Part shown: positions 1-7,643 of the stretch, piece by piece
Position numbering within the stretch: position 1 is the first letter of the stretch
Layout of the letters: every line of letters starts with the position of its first letter
IMG/VR virus record: IMGVR_UViG_3300042891_000584
Coordinates: 1 to 20,037 of that record
Strand: one strand, 5' to 3'
From: a virus
Length of the DNA: 20,037 nt
Notes under the pieces: generated by a model
Seen by the model: only the letters and a program-made list of their open reading frames with translations
Database searches by the model: none
Told to the model about the DNA's origin: nothing
Program-made: the position numbers and the translations under genes

Positions 1-629
1 ATTTCTGACTGAATAAAGTCAATATCCTCTAACATTTCCTCAGAAACTTTAATAAAGTTTGTGCGTTTCTTTAGAGTAGTAGTTACCTCTACTAAATCAA
101 AATCAATTATATTCTTCAAAACCCCTTCGGCAGTTCCACCAGTTGTTCCACTTGGATTTCTTTTATCAATCCAATTAATTTTACCAGAAGAATTTCCACG
201 TACAGAAACTAAGTCCATCATAAATGGTCTACGTCTAGCTATATCAGTTGCACCAGGAATTAGGGTTGAGCCTAACATTTGACGGTCAGTGATATTTGCA
301 GTGGTCATAGCAGCAGCCTTAGTATCTAAAGTAAATTCTACTGAACTTCCTTTCTTACCTTTTAAGCCTTTAATCTCTTCTGACTTTTTAGAAAGATTTT
401 GAGATAATTGGTCTGGAATACTTGAACGATTTTGTTCGTTATTCTTACGCATTAATTCTAATGCCTCACCTTGCTTAACTACCATTTCTTCCATTGATTT
501 AAATTTATCAATATCGTCTTGCATAGCTTTTACACTTTCGATAGTAGCTTTTTCTCCTACCATTTTTTCTAATGCTGATTGTTTTAGTGCGATAGCATCT
601 TGCACTTCTTTTAAAGATTCTGGTGTCAT
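1..629 (-). CDS. HK97-fold major capsid protein (partial, 3' end outside window)
   Basis: Forms the icosahedral shell after assembly with the portal and cleavage by the prohead protease. The ATG at 629-627 opens a frame that runs without a stop to the window edge (209 full codons). Residues 1 to about 90 are highly charged and helical (many K, E, Q), as expected for the scaffolding delta domain that the protease removes in HK97-type phages. From about residue 95 the sequence changes to a capsid-like domain with stretches such as TDRQMLGSTLIPGATDIA and KINWIDKRNPSGTTGGTAEG. The start overlaps the protease stop as ATGA, so the two are probably translationally coupled. The call rests on the charged N-terminal region, the order portal-protease-capsid and the general look of the core. 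The C-terminal half is not visible. Confidence 0.88.
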   Translation of the reverse strand, partial: MTPESLKEVQDAIALKQSALEKMVGEKATIESVKAMQDDIDKFKSMEEMVVKQGEALELMRKNNEQNRSSIPDQLSQNLSKKSEEIKGLKGKKGSSVEFTLDTKAAAMTTANITDRQMLGSTLIPGATDIARRRPFMMDLVSVRGNSSGKINWIDKRNPSGTTGGTAEGVLKNIIDFDLVEVTTTLKKRTNFIKVSEEMLEDIDFIQSE

Positions 630-1429
630 AATTGAAAAATTTTAATTAGATTATTTTTTAGTTGATTTATTTCTTGAAGGTCTTTATCACCTTCAGTTTT
701 GTCCGCTTTTTCATTTTCATTTTTCGGCTCTTGTTCGTTCTCAGTGCCAATGGCAGTTGTCGGCTGAGATTTAATTAAGAGTGAAGGAATAGTTCGATAT
801 GCAGACTTGATTTGATTCGATTGAATTTCTAGGCAGTCATACGCTTCGTCACTTAATCCGTCTGTGCGTAGTGCCTTCATTATTGAATCCATTTTTTTAT
901 CGAGGTATGAATAAGCGTCCTCTTCAGTGTTAGACTTAAATCCGAGAAATGGAGTCATATCATTTGCACCCCAGCTAACCGTAGAACCTTCGTAAAGTTT
1001 TAGTTCTTTTAAAATCCAGTATGCGTCATCACTATTCGAACCTTCTACGAACTCATATCGAATAGTCTTATATCCAATAGAGTGTTCGTTATAAACTCCA
1101 GCCTCGTATAATTTTAAAACGTCAATTCCTATTTGAGTGCTTACAATTTTACTTTCAAAGTATAAACCAAAATCGTCTTCTTTCAATACGTATGGTTTTC
1201 CTATTGGCTTCATTGGGTCGTGTTGTAATAAATGTAAAATTTGATTCTTGCCATTTACACCTCGTTCGTTAATTGTTTTTGTGAACGCACCTTTTTCTAT
1301 AATATCATTCGCACTATCTAAGTTTCCAAAGTGTGCGAAGTAACCAGTGACAATTCCTTGCTTAACGTCTACGTCTTTTAACTCACCAGTCAATGCCTTG
1401 TATTCGTAATTTTTAATTTCTCTTTTCAT
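626..1429 (-). CDS. HK97-family prohead maturation protease
   Basis: Serine protease (caudovirus prohead protease, peptidase U35-like) that cleaves the capsid scaffold domain inside the prohead. The 267-aa product has the family landmarks: a GYFAHFGNLDSANDII stretch near residue 29, a catalytic-type histidine in LHLLQHDPMKPIG (H66 or H70), and the serine in YNEHSIGYK (S117). A KLYEGSTVSWGAND segment at 144-157 follows, typical of the last core strand. The C-terminal third is charged and low in complexity (EQEPKNENEKADK), so it may be a tether or a cleaved tail. It lies between portal and capsid, overlapping the portal gene by 17 nt and the capsid start by 4 nt. The assignment is firm from motif order and synteny. 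Confidence 0.93.
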   Translation of the reverse strand: MKREIKNYEYKALTGELKDVDVKQGIVTGYFAHFGNLDSANDIIEKGAFTKTINERGVNGKNQILHLLQHDPMKPIGKPYVLKEDDFGLYFESKIVSTQIGIDVLKLYEAGVYNEHSIGYKTIRYEFVEGSNSDDAYWILKELKLYEGSTVSWGANDMTPFLGFKSNTEEDAYSYLDKKMDSIMKALRTDGLSDEAYDCLEIQSNQIKSAYRTIPSLLIKSQPTTAIGTENEQEPKNENEKADKTEGDKDLQEINQLKNNLIKIFQL

Positions 1430-2813
1430 TATTATTCTTTTTTTCAGATTGAGTTGTGCGTGGTAAATAAGTGTTAGGTATAATTATTCTATCCATTACT
1501 TCTGGCTGCTTAGTAAAAATTTCCTCACCTAACATTTTACGCACCTCGTTTCTTGTCCATAAACCTTCTTTCATTTCCACTATTAATCTCTCACTAAGTT
1601 TATGCAAGTCCGTTTGTAATGCTGGAATATTTTTAATTTCAAAATCAATATAATATTCTTTGCCACCTTCATTATAGTTAGGCACTATCCAGTTATTCAA
1701 TACGTCACGTAAATCTGTTAATTCTGGTATCGCACTGTTTAAATAAAACGACCTCTCCGCTTGTTGCATATTATCGAAAGTAGAACTAGAAGTATCATTT
1801 AATAATTGCACTGGCACTCTATACAAATTTGCTATTTGTTTCAAGTCCATTTTTTGAGATTCAATAATATTTAAATCTACTGGCGACATTCCTAAATTAG
1901 TCCAAGACACAGACGCACTAGTAGTAAATATTTTTTTAAATTTTGACGCACCACTACCCATCCCTTCAAATTTATTTTGAATTTGTTTAGCTTCGTCTGG
2001 TGTCATAAATCCACCGTCTTCACCTACCGAACCCCCTTGAGAAAGTATTCCAGCAACTCCCATATTTTTGAATGCGAATGCGGAAGCAGAATAACTGTCA
2101 TTAGATTTTTCAATTAAATTCATAGCCGCTTGTATCGGACTAAAACCATATAAAAAATCTTGGTATAGTATTGCTGGATTCCAAGTCTTCGAATGATATA
2201 CTTCGTCAGAATTAAAAGTTAAATTAAAATCTGTGTCCATTACATAGAACACGTTGTGCCTATCTAAATAGTTCGATTCTCCATTTAATTTTACTGTCAT
2301 AAAGTGACTAGGTAAAATAAATAATTGACTAGCTTTTTTTGAGCCTACTGGTCGTAGCTGATAAATGTATCTGTTACCAGTAAGTAATTTATATCCAATA
2401 GCCTCTTGAACAAACGCACCCCACGTCTGCGTATTGTTCGGTGTAGTGATTAATTTGTTGAGTGCCTTGTTATTAGATTCCTCCCAATACTTTGCTTTTA
2501 ACTTTAGTGCGTCTACTACGTTACCAGATTTTACCGCATTCTCGTATTCTGATTTTTTTCCTCTTTCTTTTAGTTCGTAAACCTTCCACTGAATCGAACT
2601 GGCTCTAGTAGTTGCAAAATTAATAATAGAGAATACGTCAATATTTTTTCTGTAACCAAGTTCAACTTGTTGCTTTACGTCATCACTTTGTGCCATTAGT
2701 CCGTTAGCGAACCATCTGTAAAAAGAGAAATTGTATTTATTGACTAGTGAATTTTTACTAGTTTCATTTAATGCCTTCTTTTTTAAAAAAGGTAGATAAT
2801 CTTTTAAAGCCAT
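1413..2813 (-). CDS. Phage portal protein (HK97 gp3-like)
   Basis: Forms the dodecameric ring at the capsid vertex through which DNA is packaged and ejected. The 466-aa product has the usual length for the family. It carries family-like segments: an N-terminal VFSIINFATTRASSIQWKVYE region near residue 60, AWGAFV/GNRYIY-type strands near 130-150, and the conserved SSSTFDNMQQAERSFYLNS helix followed by IPELTDLRDVLNNWIVP near 345-375. The charged tail (SEKKNNNEKRN) overlaps the protease start by 17 nt. It lies directly downstream of the terminase, the canonical order. A strongly A-rich leader precedes the ATG. Confidence 0.93.
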   Translation of the reverse strand: MALKDYLPFLKKKALNETSKNSLVNKYNFSFYRWFANGLMAQSDDVKQQVELGYRKNIDVFSIINFATTRASSIQWKVYELKERGKKSEYENAVKSGNVVDALKLKAKYWEESNNKALNKLITTPNNTQTWGAFVQEAIGYKLLTGNRYIYQLRPVGSKKASQLFILPSHFMTVKLNGESNYLDRHNVFYVMDTDFNLTFNSDEVYHSKTWNPAILYQDFLYGFSPIQAAMNLIEKSNDSYSASAFAFKNMGVAGILSQGGSVGEDGGFMTPDEAKQIQNKFEGMGSGASKFKKIFTTSASVSWTNLGMSPVDLNIIESQKMDLKQIANLYRVPVQLLNDTSSSTFDNMQQAERSFYLNSAIPELTDLRDVLNNWIVPNYNEGGKEYYIDFEIKNIPALQTDLHKLSERLIVEMKEGLWTRNEVRKMLGEEIFTKQPEVMDRIIIPNTYLPRTTQSEKKNNNEKRN

Positions 2814-2861
2814 ATTGTAAACAAAAATAAGTAAATAATCTTAACGCACACAAATATTTTT

Positions 2862-4325
2862 TTATCCAGCAAAAAAAGGTCTTCTATTTTTACCGAAAGT
2901 TTCAAGTATCGCATAAGCCATAACGTCCACTTGGTCATCGTGTTTAGCATTCGGAAACGTAATTACCTCTTGAAAAAAACCTTCATTCCAACCACCTTTT
3001 AAAACTTTTATGCGTCCACCTTGCACAAATGGTGCGGCTTCTTCTACCCTTGTTATCTTTCCTTTAGCTACTAATTTGTCATCTATAAATGACGCATTCA
3101 ATCCCTTCCTTTGTAGTAGTGCTTTGATACCGTGACCACTAGCTTTTTTTTCTATGCGTATTAAAGTATTAGCTGGTAGTTCGTGTGCGTTAATTAGTGA
3201 GCAAATATTTTCAACTAACTCCCAGAGTTCCAGCCATATTTGTTCGCAGTGAAAAATAATTAAATCATTATCACTTTGTGCGGTTACCATTATAGCAGTG
3301 GGGTCGTTCTTTGTTTTATCTGTGAACGCACCATCTATCCAGACTTTAAAACTTAAATTAGTTTTATCTACCTTATCAATTACATCGAACCAAGTGCGTC
3401 TAATCATCTCGCCTTCTAACGGACTAGGTCGTTGCTGGTATAGGCTTGTAAATGTTCTTGGACTTTTTACTCTAACGTCTTCAATTTTTTCTCTTGAGTG
3501 CCAATGTTCTAGGAGTGCTTCGCCAATTTTTCTGGGGTCGTGTGCGTCATCGTTGTCTTCTCTTAGTGCTGGAAATTTAATTACCTCCCATTCGTTAGGC
3601 TCTTGTAATAAAACACGTCCAGCTAAATCGTCTTCGTGCCATCTTGTAAATAACATTAATTGCTTGGATTCGTTGTGCATACGTGTTTTAAAAACGTCCG
3701 TGTACCAGTCCCAAACTTTATTTCTAATAGCTTGACTGTTTGCGTCTGCTCTATCTTTATAGGGGTCGTCAATAATTCCTAAATCTACGGACGTTCCAGT
3801 GAGTGCTTGTCCGACACCTACAGTTTTATAAAATCCACTACCTTCGATAATCTCAAAAATTTCTGAGTTTCTTAGCTTACCTCTACGTGCGTCTGTAGAT
3901 ACGTTAGAACTATTTAGGTTCGTGTGCGGAAACACTTTACGGTAAATATTTGAATCTATGATATGCTGGGTTTTTCTATTGAACCCACTAGATAAATTTG
4001 GTGAGTAGGATGCGAGTGCGATTTTTGTGTTTGGATTTTTTCCTAGTACCCACGCTGGAAATACTTGGCTAGAAATTGTAGACTTGAAATGTTGTGGCGG
4101 CACAAATATCATTAGCTTACGCACTTGATTAGACGAATAGAAAATGTTTAATCTTTCGAGAATGTATTGAATATGCCAAGGCATACTTCCATCTGGGAGT
4201 AATCCAAATTTTGCAACTAGTGGAAAAAAGTATTTTAGATTTCTGTTCGCTAACTCACTGAGTGCGTCCTCTTTACTTTTATTCTTCAGTAGTGCTTCTA
4301 TCTTCTGACTTAAGTTTAGTTGCAA
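2862..4325 (-). CDS. terL: Terminase large subunit (packaging ATPase/nuclease)
   Basis: Motor and nuclease that cuts concatemeric DNA and pumps it into proheads through the portal. In the 487-aa product, the ATPase part has a Walker-A-like VPPQHFKST at 75-83, Walker B DLGIIDDP at 181-188 and a coupling motif LMLFTRWHEDDLAGR near 223-237. The RNase H-like nuclease part has acidic residues in WIDGAFTDKTKNDPTAI (D331), RIEKKASGHG (E392) and KHDDQVDVMAYA (D463/D464, D467). The P-loop has phenylalanine where HGKS or HAKS is more common. The gene overlaps the upstream small-subunit gene by 47 nt, and the portal follows 48 nt downstream. Confidence is high because both catalytic modules are complete. 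Confidence 0.96.
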   Translation of the reverse strand: MQLNLSQKIEALLKNKSKEDALSELANRNLKYFFPLVAKFGLLPDGSMPWHIQYILERLNIFYSSNQVRKLMIFVPPQHFKSTISSQVFPAWVLGKNPNTKIALASYSPNLSSGFNRKTQHIIDSNIYRKVFPHTNLNSSNVSTDARRGKLRNSEIFEIIEGSGFYKTVGVGQALTGTSVDLGIIDDPYKDRADANSQAIRNKVWDWYTDVFKTRMHNESKQLMLFTRWHEDDLAGRVLLQEPNEWEVIKFPALREDNDDAHDPRKIGEALLEHWHSREKIEDVRVKSPRTFTSLYQQRPSPLEGEMIRRTWFDVIDKVDKTNLSFKVWIDGAFTDKTKNDPTAIMVTAQSDNDLIIFHCEQIWLELWELVENICSLINAHELPANTLIRIEKKASGHGIKALLQRKGLNASFIDDKLVAKGKITRVEEAAPFVQGGRIKVLKGGWNEGFFQEVITFPNAKHDDQVDVMAYAILETFGKNRRPFFAG

Positions 4326-4698
4326 GTTCTAATAAAGTTTGTTCGCTGAGTTCGGTTAAAATATTTGTGTTCGATTCAATTTTTTCTCCCTTAGTTGTAT
4401 GGTCAATATAATTCATCGATAATAATTTTCGTTCGTTGTCCGTGCCAATTAATTTCATTAAAGCCATTTGCAACGTAGCGTTATCCGACCTATACCATTT
4501 ATTACGCATAGACACTTTTATTTCAGTTCTATTTTTCTCGAGTAACTCTTTTAGTTCGTCTGATTCGTGTAATTTATGGTCATAAAAAGTTGCCTTAACG
4601 CACGGTAAGTAACTGACAACGTCTTCAATAAAGATTAATTTATGCACTTTTATCACTTCTAGTGATTGTTTCAGTAGGTCTTTAGTTTCGTATGCCAT
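4279..4698 (-). CDS. Terminase small subunit-like DNA-recognition protein
   Basis: Probably recognises the packaging site and loads the large subunit. The 139-aa product has an N-terminal helical, HTH-like half (ETKDLLKQSLEVIKVHKLIFIEDVVSYL, then CVKATFYDHKL). A middle segment RNKWYRSDNATLQMALMKLIGTDNERKLL follows; it resembles the oligomerisation region seen in small terminases of Bacteroidota phages. The last third is polar and ends in a charged tail. Its 3' end overlaps terL by 47 nt, an unusually long overlap implying tight coupling. The call rests on this middle segment, the size and the position immediately upstream of terL. No catalytic motif is expected. Confidence 0.8.
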   Translation of the reverse strand: MAYETKDLLKQSLEVIKVHKLIFIEDVVSYLPCVKATFYDHKLHESDELKELLEKNRTEIKVSMRNKWYRSDNATLQMALMKLIGTDNERKLLSMNYIDHTTKGEKIESNTNILTELSEQTLLELATKLKSEDRSTTEE

Positions 4699-4742
4699 AG
4701 GATTGAATTATTTTACTAAGGTAGTAATTTATAATGTATTCG

Positions 4743-5318
4743 TTATTTGGTCGTAAAGTGTCCGTAGTATTTTCTGCACCCTACTGTATTAAGTTTCTGA
4801 AAATTAACTTCTTTTATGCCTTTTTTCCAGAAAAACTTGAGTGCGATTTCAAAACCATCTTTTGAATACATAGTTCTACATTTATTACTTATTTCTGGTG
4901 AGCCAAATAAATAATTAAGCATAGATTTATTTAGCGAACCTAGTCCCGCTTGTATAAAGGTAAAGAAAACAGTGCCTTTGTAGTTTTGTTCGAAAATCTC
5001 TACTAGTTGTTCGTATGCGAATGAATAGTGGTCTAGGTCTATTACGTCAAACTGACTGAGGTCATTTCTTTGTAGGTAGTATAGATTTACACCTTCTACG
5101 TTATCTGGGTGCAGACCTTTTACTTTTTCTAGGTATACTATTTGAAATTCAATTTCTGGCTTCTTTTTTATTATTTCATTCCAGATTTTATGTTCACCAG
5201 CAAAGGCATCAAGCACACGGATAACCTTTTTATCTGGTAAATTTTCAAGACGTTGTTTTACTTTAAGTTTAAAACCTACTACGTCATTTCTAGTTTTATG
5301 ATAATATAATCGTTTCAT
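4743..5318 (-). CDS. Rossmann-fold methyltransferase-like protein
   Basis: I cannot name a specific function. The 191-aa product has a class I SAM-methyltransferase-like motif I (VIRVLDAFAGEHKIWNEI, residues about 33-50). Later comes FDVIDLDHYSFAYEQLVEIF near residues 90-109, placed like the catalytic motif IV. The motif reads DLDHYS rather than the DPPY/NPPY of DNA methylases and is nearer the DLDPFG form of Trm1-type RNA methyltransferases (family knowledge; the relationship is inferred). The start overlaps the stop of the ParB-like gene as TAATG, so the two are probably made together. It may modify DNA or RNA, or be an inactive relative. Confidence 0.6.
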   Translation of the reverse strand: MKRLYYHKTRNDVVGFKLKVKQRLENLPDKKVIRVLDAFAGEHKIWNEIIKKKPEIEFQIVYLEKVKGLHPDNVEGVNLYYLQRNDLSQFDVIDLDHYSFAYEQLVEIFEQNYKGTVFFTFIQAGLGSLNKSMLNYLFGSPEISNKCRTMYSKDGFEIALKFFWKKGIKEVNFQKLNTVGCRKYYGHFTTK

Positions 5319-5860
5319 TAATAAGTGCTTGATTCATTTTCTAAGAACGAACCACCAAATTTTTCTATAATAGGCATAACCTCCATTAGAAATTCTGTTT
5401 TATTTTCTATAGGAATTGTAACCATTATATTTGATTTAACTGAATCTGGTATTACTCTTTTTTCAGATTCTACCTTCGCATCCACGTCTGGAATATTTAA
5501 ACCCCAATCAGCAATATCTTGTAAATCCCATTTATCTGCTAACGCATCCCAGTCCCACTCTCCAGCACCAACATTATCTTTTACTATAAATTCTCTTTGT
5601 TGTTCTTCTGATAAGTTGTCCGCTATAATAATTGGCACTTGCTTTAAACCAGCATCTTGACACGCACGAAGACGCATATTTCCACCAAGCACAAACATTT
5701 CACTGTTTACGATAATAGGTCTAAGTTGTAACATTTCTGGAAATTCTGTTATCGATTTTACCAGACTTTTAAACTTATCACTTTTAATTACTCTCGGATT
5801 CTCTGGGTTAGGCTTTACGTCCTTAATAGGCACAAGCACAGTTTCTGGTAGTTTTGTCAT
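5318..5860 (-). CDS. ParB/Srx-fold nuclease-like domain protein
   Basis: The first half of this 180-aa protein matches the ParB N-terminal (ParB/sulfiredoxin) fold. It has VPIKDVKPNPENPRVIK at about 11-27 and the hallmark GGNMRLRACQDAG near 79-91, where ParB-like proteins bind nucleotide. Then comes QVPIIIADNLSEEQQREFIVKDN. The second half has no motif I recognise. In phages such domains often accompany DNA methylases, and here the partner is the methyltransferase-like gene immediately downstream (TAATG overlap). There is no ParA partner, so plasmid-type partitioning is unlikely. A role in DNA modification, nicking or packaging-site choice is inference. Confidence 0.8.
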   Translation of the reverse strand: MTKLPETVLVPIKDVKPNPENPRVIKSDKFKSLVKSITEFPEMLQLRPIIVNSEMFVLGGNMRLRACQDAGLKQVPIIIADNLSEEQQREFIVKDNVGAGEWDWDALADKWDLQDIADWGLNIPDVDAKVESEKRVIPDSVKSNIMVTIPIENKTEFLMEVMPIIEKFGGSFLENESSTY

Positions 5861-5901
5861 ATTTTTTTCTCAAAGATAAAAATATTTTTAATTATGAAAA
5901 C

Positions 5902-6321
5902 TTATTTTAGTTTCAGATTTCTTTCTTTTACTAAGTAGTCACGTCTGTCTTTTTTTTCGTGAAAGTAGGTATGGCACTCTCTACAAAGTAAGATTAAATT
6001 GTTGAGTGCGTGTTTATTAGGATTATTAGGCATTTCCGAACGGAAAATGATATGGTGACAGTCTGGATAACATTTTTTACTGCACCGTTCACAGTAGTTA
6101 AATCCAGCGTCATTAATTTGCCTTTCTTTTAGAATAGATTTATTCTCTAGATATTCTTTTAAGTCTTTTGGAATATTTACTTTTTTAAATACTTGTAATT
6201 TTGTTTTCTTTTTTGGAGTATTTTTAAAGGTGCATCCAGCAGAGCAGTATTTTTGTAAACTGTTCCGCTGGATAAATTCCTCTTCGCACTCTTTACATTT
6301 TTTTTTCTTTTGTTTTTTCAT
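5902..6321 (-). CDS. HNH endonuclease with N-terminal zinc ribbon (NinG/packaging-HNH type)
   Basis: Small DNA endonuclease of 139 aa. Residues 1-30 hold a zinc-binding cluster (CKECEEEF...YCSAGC). Two further CxxC pairs flank the catalytic part (CERCSKKC; LLCRECH). The HNH core reads DCHHIIFRSEMP, then NKHALNNLILLC, ending RECHTYFH, with the His-Asn-His residues in order. HNH proteins next to terminase genes often assist packaging-site cleavage, and NinG-like proteins with a similar N-terminal ribbon act in phage recombination. Location favours the packaging role, but this is inference. A lysine-rich start (KKQKKKKCK) could aid DNA binding. Confidence 0.87.
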   Translation of the reverse strand: MKKQKKKKCKECEEEFIQRNSLQKYCSAGCTFKNTPKKKTKLQVFKKVNIPKDLKEYLENKSILKERQINDAGFNYCERCSKKCYPDCHHIIFRSEMPNNPNKHALNNLILLCRECHTYFHEKKDRRDYLVKERNLKLK

Positions 6322-6460
6322 TTATGTAAGTATTTGAGTGCTATTTTTTTAGTTTTGTTTAGTTAGTTAATATTTCCCCGATTCCGCAATTGGAAACTGC
6401 GGATAACAGTCAATAGTAGCAATTCATAAGAATGAACTGACTACTATTTTAGTGTTATTA
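6322..6460 (-). terminator. Intergenic double hairpin, possible weak terminator or processing site
   Basis: This 139-nt gap after the lipoprotein gene contains no ORF and two inverted repeats. The first pairs AATAGTAG (6412-6419) with CTACTATT (6441-6448). Its interior also pairs TTCAT (6423-6427) with ATGAA (6432-6436), giving a long interrupted stem. The second pairs TCCGCA (6383-6388) with TGCGGA (6398-6403) around a 9-nt loop. Neither is followed by a clear T-run on the minus strand, so Rho-independent termination is doubtful. mRNA processing or attenuation between the early and packaging genes is equally possible. Confidence 0.4.
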
Positions 6461-6691
6461 CTACCATTTACCACTATTGGTTATACAGTATCTACTACCA
6501 ACGTAAGCATTCATCCAGTCACCTTGACTTAGAACAAACTCCTTGTTATTATCACTACATTCATTCTTTATTACTACGCTATAATTTTGTGCGTTGTCTG
6601 ACTGTATAATACCACAGTTACAAGGCTCATCTTTTTTGCAAGATAAAGTTAATGCAGAAATTACTGCAATTGTTAAAATTGTTTTTTTCAT
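6461..6691 (-). CDS. Small predicted lipoprotein
   Basis: The 76-aa product begins with a lysine pair and a hydrophobic segment ending in a lipobox (MKKTILTIAVISALTLSCKK). Signal peptidase II should therefore cleave before Cys18 and leave a mature lipoprotein of about 59 aa. The mature part is cysteine-rich (CNCG near residues 23-26, then two more Cys) and ends WMNAYVGSRYCITNSGKW. I recognise no domain. It sits alone between regulatory and packaging genes with its own A-rich leader, consistent with a host-modifying accessory gene. Phage lipoproteins often block superinfection, but nothing in this sequence proves that. Confidence 0.78.
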   Translation of the reverse strand: MKKTILTIAVISALTLSCKKDEPCNCGIIQSDNAQNYSVVIKNECSDNNKEFVLSQGDWMNAYVGSRYCITNSGKW

Positions 6692-6721
6692 TTTGTTTTG
6701 TTTTTATTTGTTTAATTTATT

Positions 6722-6997
6722 TTAAGACTGCATCCATTTATCAATTTCCGATTTTAAAAACCTTAACTTTTTACCTCCTTTGTGTACTGGAATAGTACCA
6801 GAGTGAACCCATCCGTAAACTGTTGCCTTACTTGGTCTGTCTGGTATGTATTCGCATAATTCATTTAAATTCATCCACCTTTCTGGAGTTTCTTTTAGTT
6901 TTAATTCTTTTAATTCTGCTAAAACTTTTTTGACACTTTTTTCAATTAACACCTCTAACTCTTCTGGTGTAATTTCTGTAATTGTAATTGATTTCAT
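6722..6997 (-). CDS. Excisionase/MerR-type helix-turn-helix DNA-binding protein
   Basis: The 91-aa product has a charged N-terminal helix (residues 1-40, TPEELEVLIEKSVKKVLAEL), a likely dimerisation element. A winged HTH of the excisionase (HTH_17) type follows: WMNLNELCEYIPDRPSKATVYGWVHSG, then TIPVHKGGKKLRFLKSEIDKW, where the GGKKLRF wing and final W are family hallmarks. Proteins of this shape are common in Bacteroidota mobile elements as transcription or excision factors. With no integrase nearby, a transcriptional regulator is more likely. The leader is the A-rich AACTAAATAAAACTAAAATG. Confidence 0.85.
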   Translation of the reverse strand: MKSITITEITPEELEVLIEKSVKKVLAELKELKLKETPERWMNLNELCEYIPDRPSKATVYGWVHSGTIPVHKGGKKLRFLKSEIDKWMQS

Positions 6998-7004
6998 TTT
7001 AGTT

Positions 7005-7136
7005 TTATTTAGTTAGTTTATTTTGTTCGTTAATGTAATCTAGCACCTTATTGAGTTTTTGGAAAAATTCAAAAAGCCAGAATATCAGATAAATAATATA
7101 TCCGATAAATAATCCTATGAAATCAAATTTGTCCAT
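7005..7136 (-). CDS. Small single-TM membrane protein
   Basis: A 43-aa ORF (ATG at 7136-7134, TAA at 7007-7005) fills the gap between two accepted genes. It overlaps the upstream gene by 14 nt and ends 7 nt before the next ATG. The product has one hydrophobic span at about residues 5-25 (DFIGLFIGYIIYLIFWLFEF) and a polar C-terminal tail (KLNKVLDYINEQNKLTK). Tight packing with both neighbours and a clear TM-tail layout support a real gene. The function is unknown. Confidence 0.6.
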   Translation of the reverse strand: MDKFDFIGLFIGYIIYLIFWLFEFFQKLNKVLDYINEQNKLTK

Positions 7137-7452
7137 CGTGGTTTTGATAAAATTCTTTTTCTTTTAACTGGCTTTTAATTTCCTCTGTACGTCTATGCCT
7201 TTCCTCATAAAGTTTCCCTCGTAATTCTGGAAACTCTTGTTGTAATTTGGCTCTAGTTCTACGGACTGATTCTGGACTGGTTAATTTACCACTTGCGAAC
7301 AAAGTAGCAAAGTAATAAAAAGTTTCGTCACGAATAGAATCATTTTCAGAAATCCAAATTTTGACTAGAAGTAGTTCATCACAATCTCTAGTCTTTGGGT
7401 GATTAAGCAAAATAGATTTTACTTTGTCTGTTACATTTAGTTTTACTGGCAT
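7123..7452 (-). CDS. Conserved phage protein of unknown function
   Basis: The 109-aa product is charged and probably all-helical. It has a SPESVRRTRAKLQQEFPELRGKLYEERHR stretch at residues about 59-87 that resembles a small family found near replication genes in many phages (general memory, not a named domain). The two arginine-rich helices could bind DNA. It overlaps the upstream gene by 10 nt and the small membrane gene by 14 nt, so it is part of the helicase operon. It follows the DnaB-type helicase by one gene, which suggests a replication or regulatory accessory role. I do not assign a reaction. Confidence 0.75.
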   Translation of the reverse strand: MPVKLNVTDKVKSILLNHPKTRDCDELLLVKIWISENDSIRDETFYYFATLFASGKLTSPESVRRTRAKLQQEFPELRGKLYEERHRRTEEIKSQLKEKEFYQNHDGQI

Positions 7453-7643
7453 TGGATTATTGTTTTATTAGTTAGACCTTCAATTAATTTTTCTTCTCTA
7501 ATATACTTAAATTCAGTTTGTCCGTTTGCTAGGTAAATTCCCCTTTCAAGTTTTTTACCTTCTGGAAACGTGACGTTCCACCCCATACGGACGTAAATTG
7601 TTTCACCTATTTTTATTTTTTTGGGATAATAAAACTGTTTCAT
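7443..7643 (-). CDS. Small hypothetical protein in helicase operon
   Basis: The 66-aa product is probably mostly beta strand (MKQFYYPKKIKIGETIYVRM, then GWNVTFPEGKKLERGIYLANG). It has no motif I recognise. The start overlaps the helicase stop as ATGA and the 3' end overlaps the next gene by 10 nt. This continuous chain of overlaps makes translation almost certain. It has neither a signal peptide nor a TM segment. A small SH3/OB-like fold is conceivable from the strand-rich pattern, but that is a guess. Confidence 0.7.
   Translation of the reverse strand: MKQFYYPKKIKIGETIYVRMGWNVTFPEGKKLERGIYLANGQTEFKYIREEKLIEGLTNKTIIQCQ

Noticed and set aside
61-282. 73-codon plus-strand ORF
   Set aside because: Antisense to the capsid gene frame, which continues across it.
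3298-3735. 145-codon plus-strand ORF
   Set aside because: It is wholly antisense to the well-supported terminase nuclease/ATPase gene and its product shows no domain.
5325-5660. 111-codon plus-strand ORF
   Set aside because: Antisense to the ParB-like gene, with low-information sequence rich in Ser and Ile.
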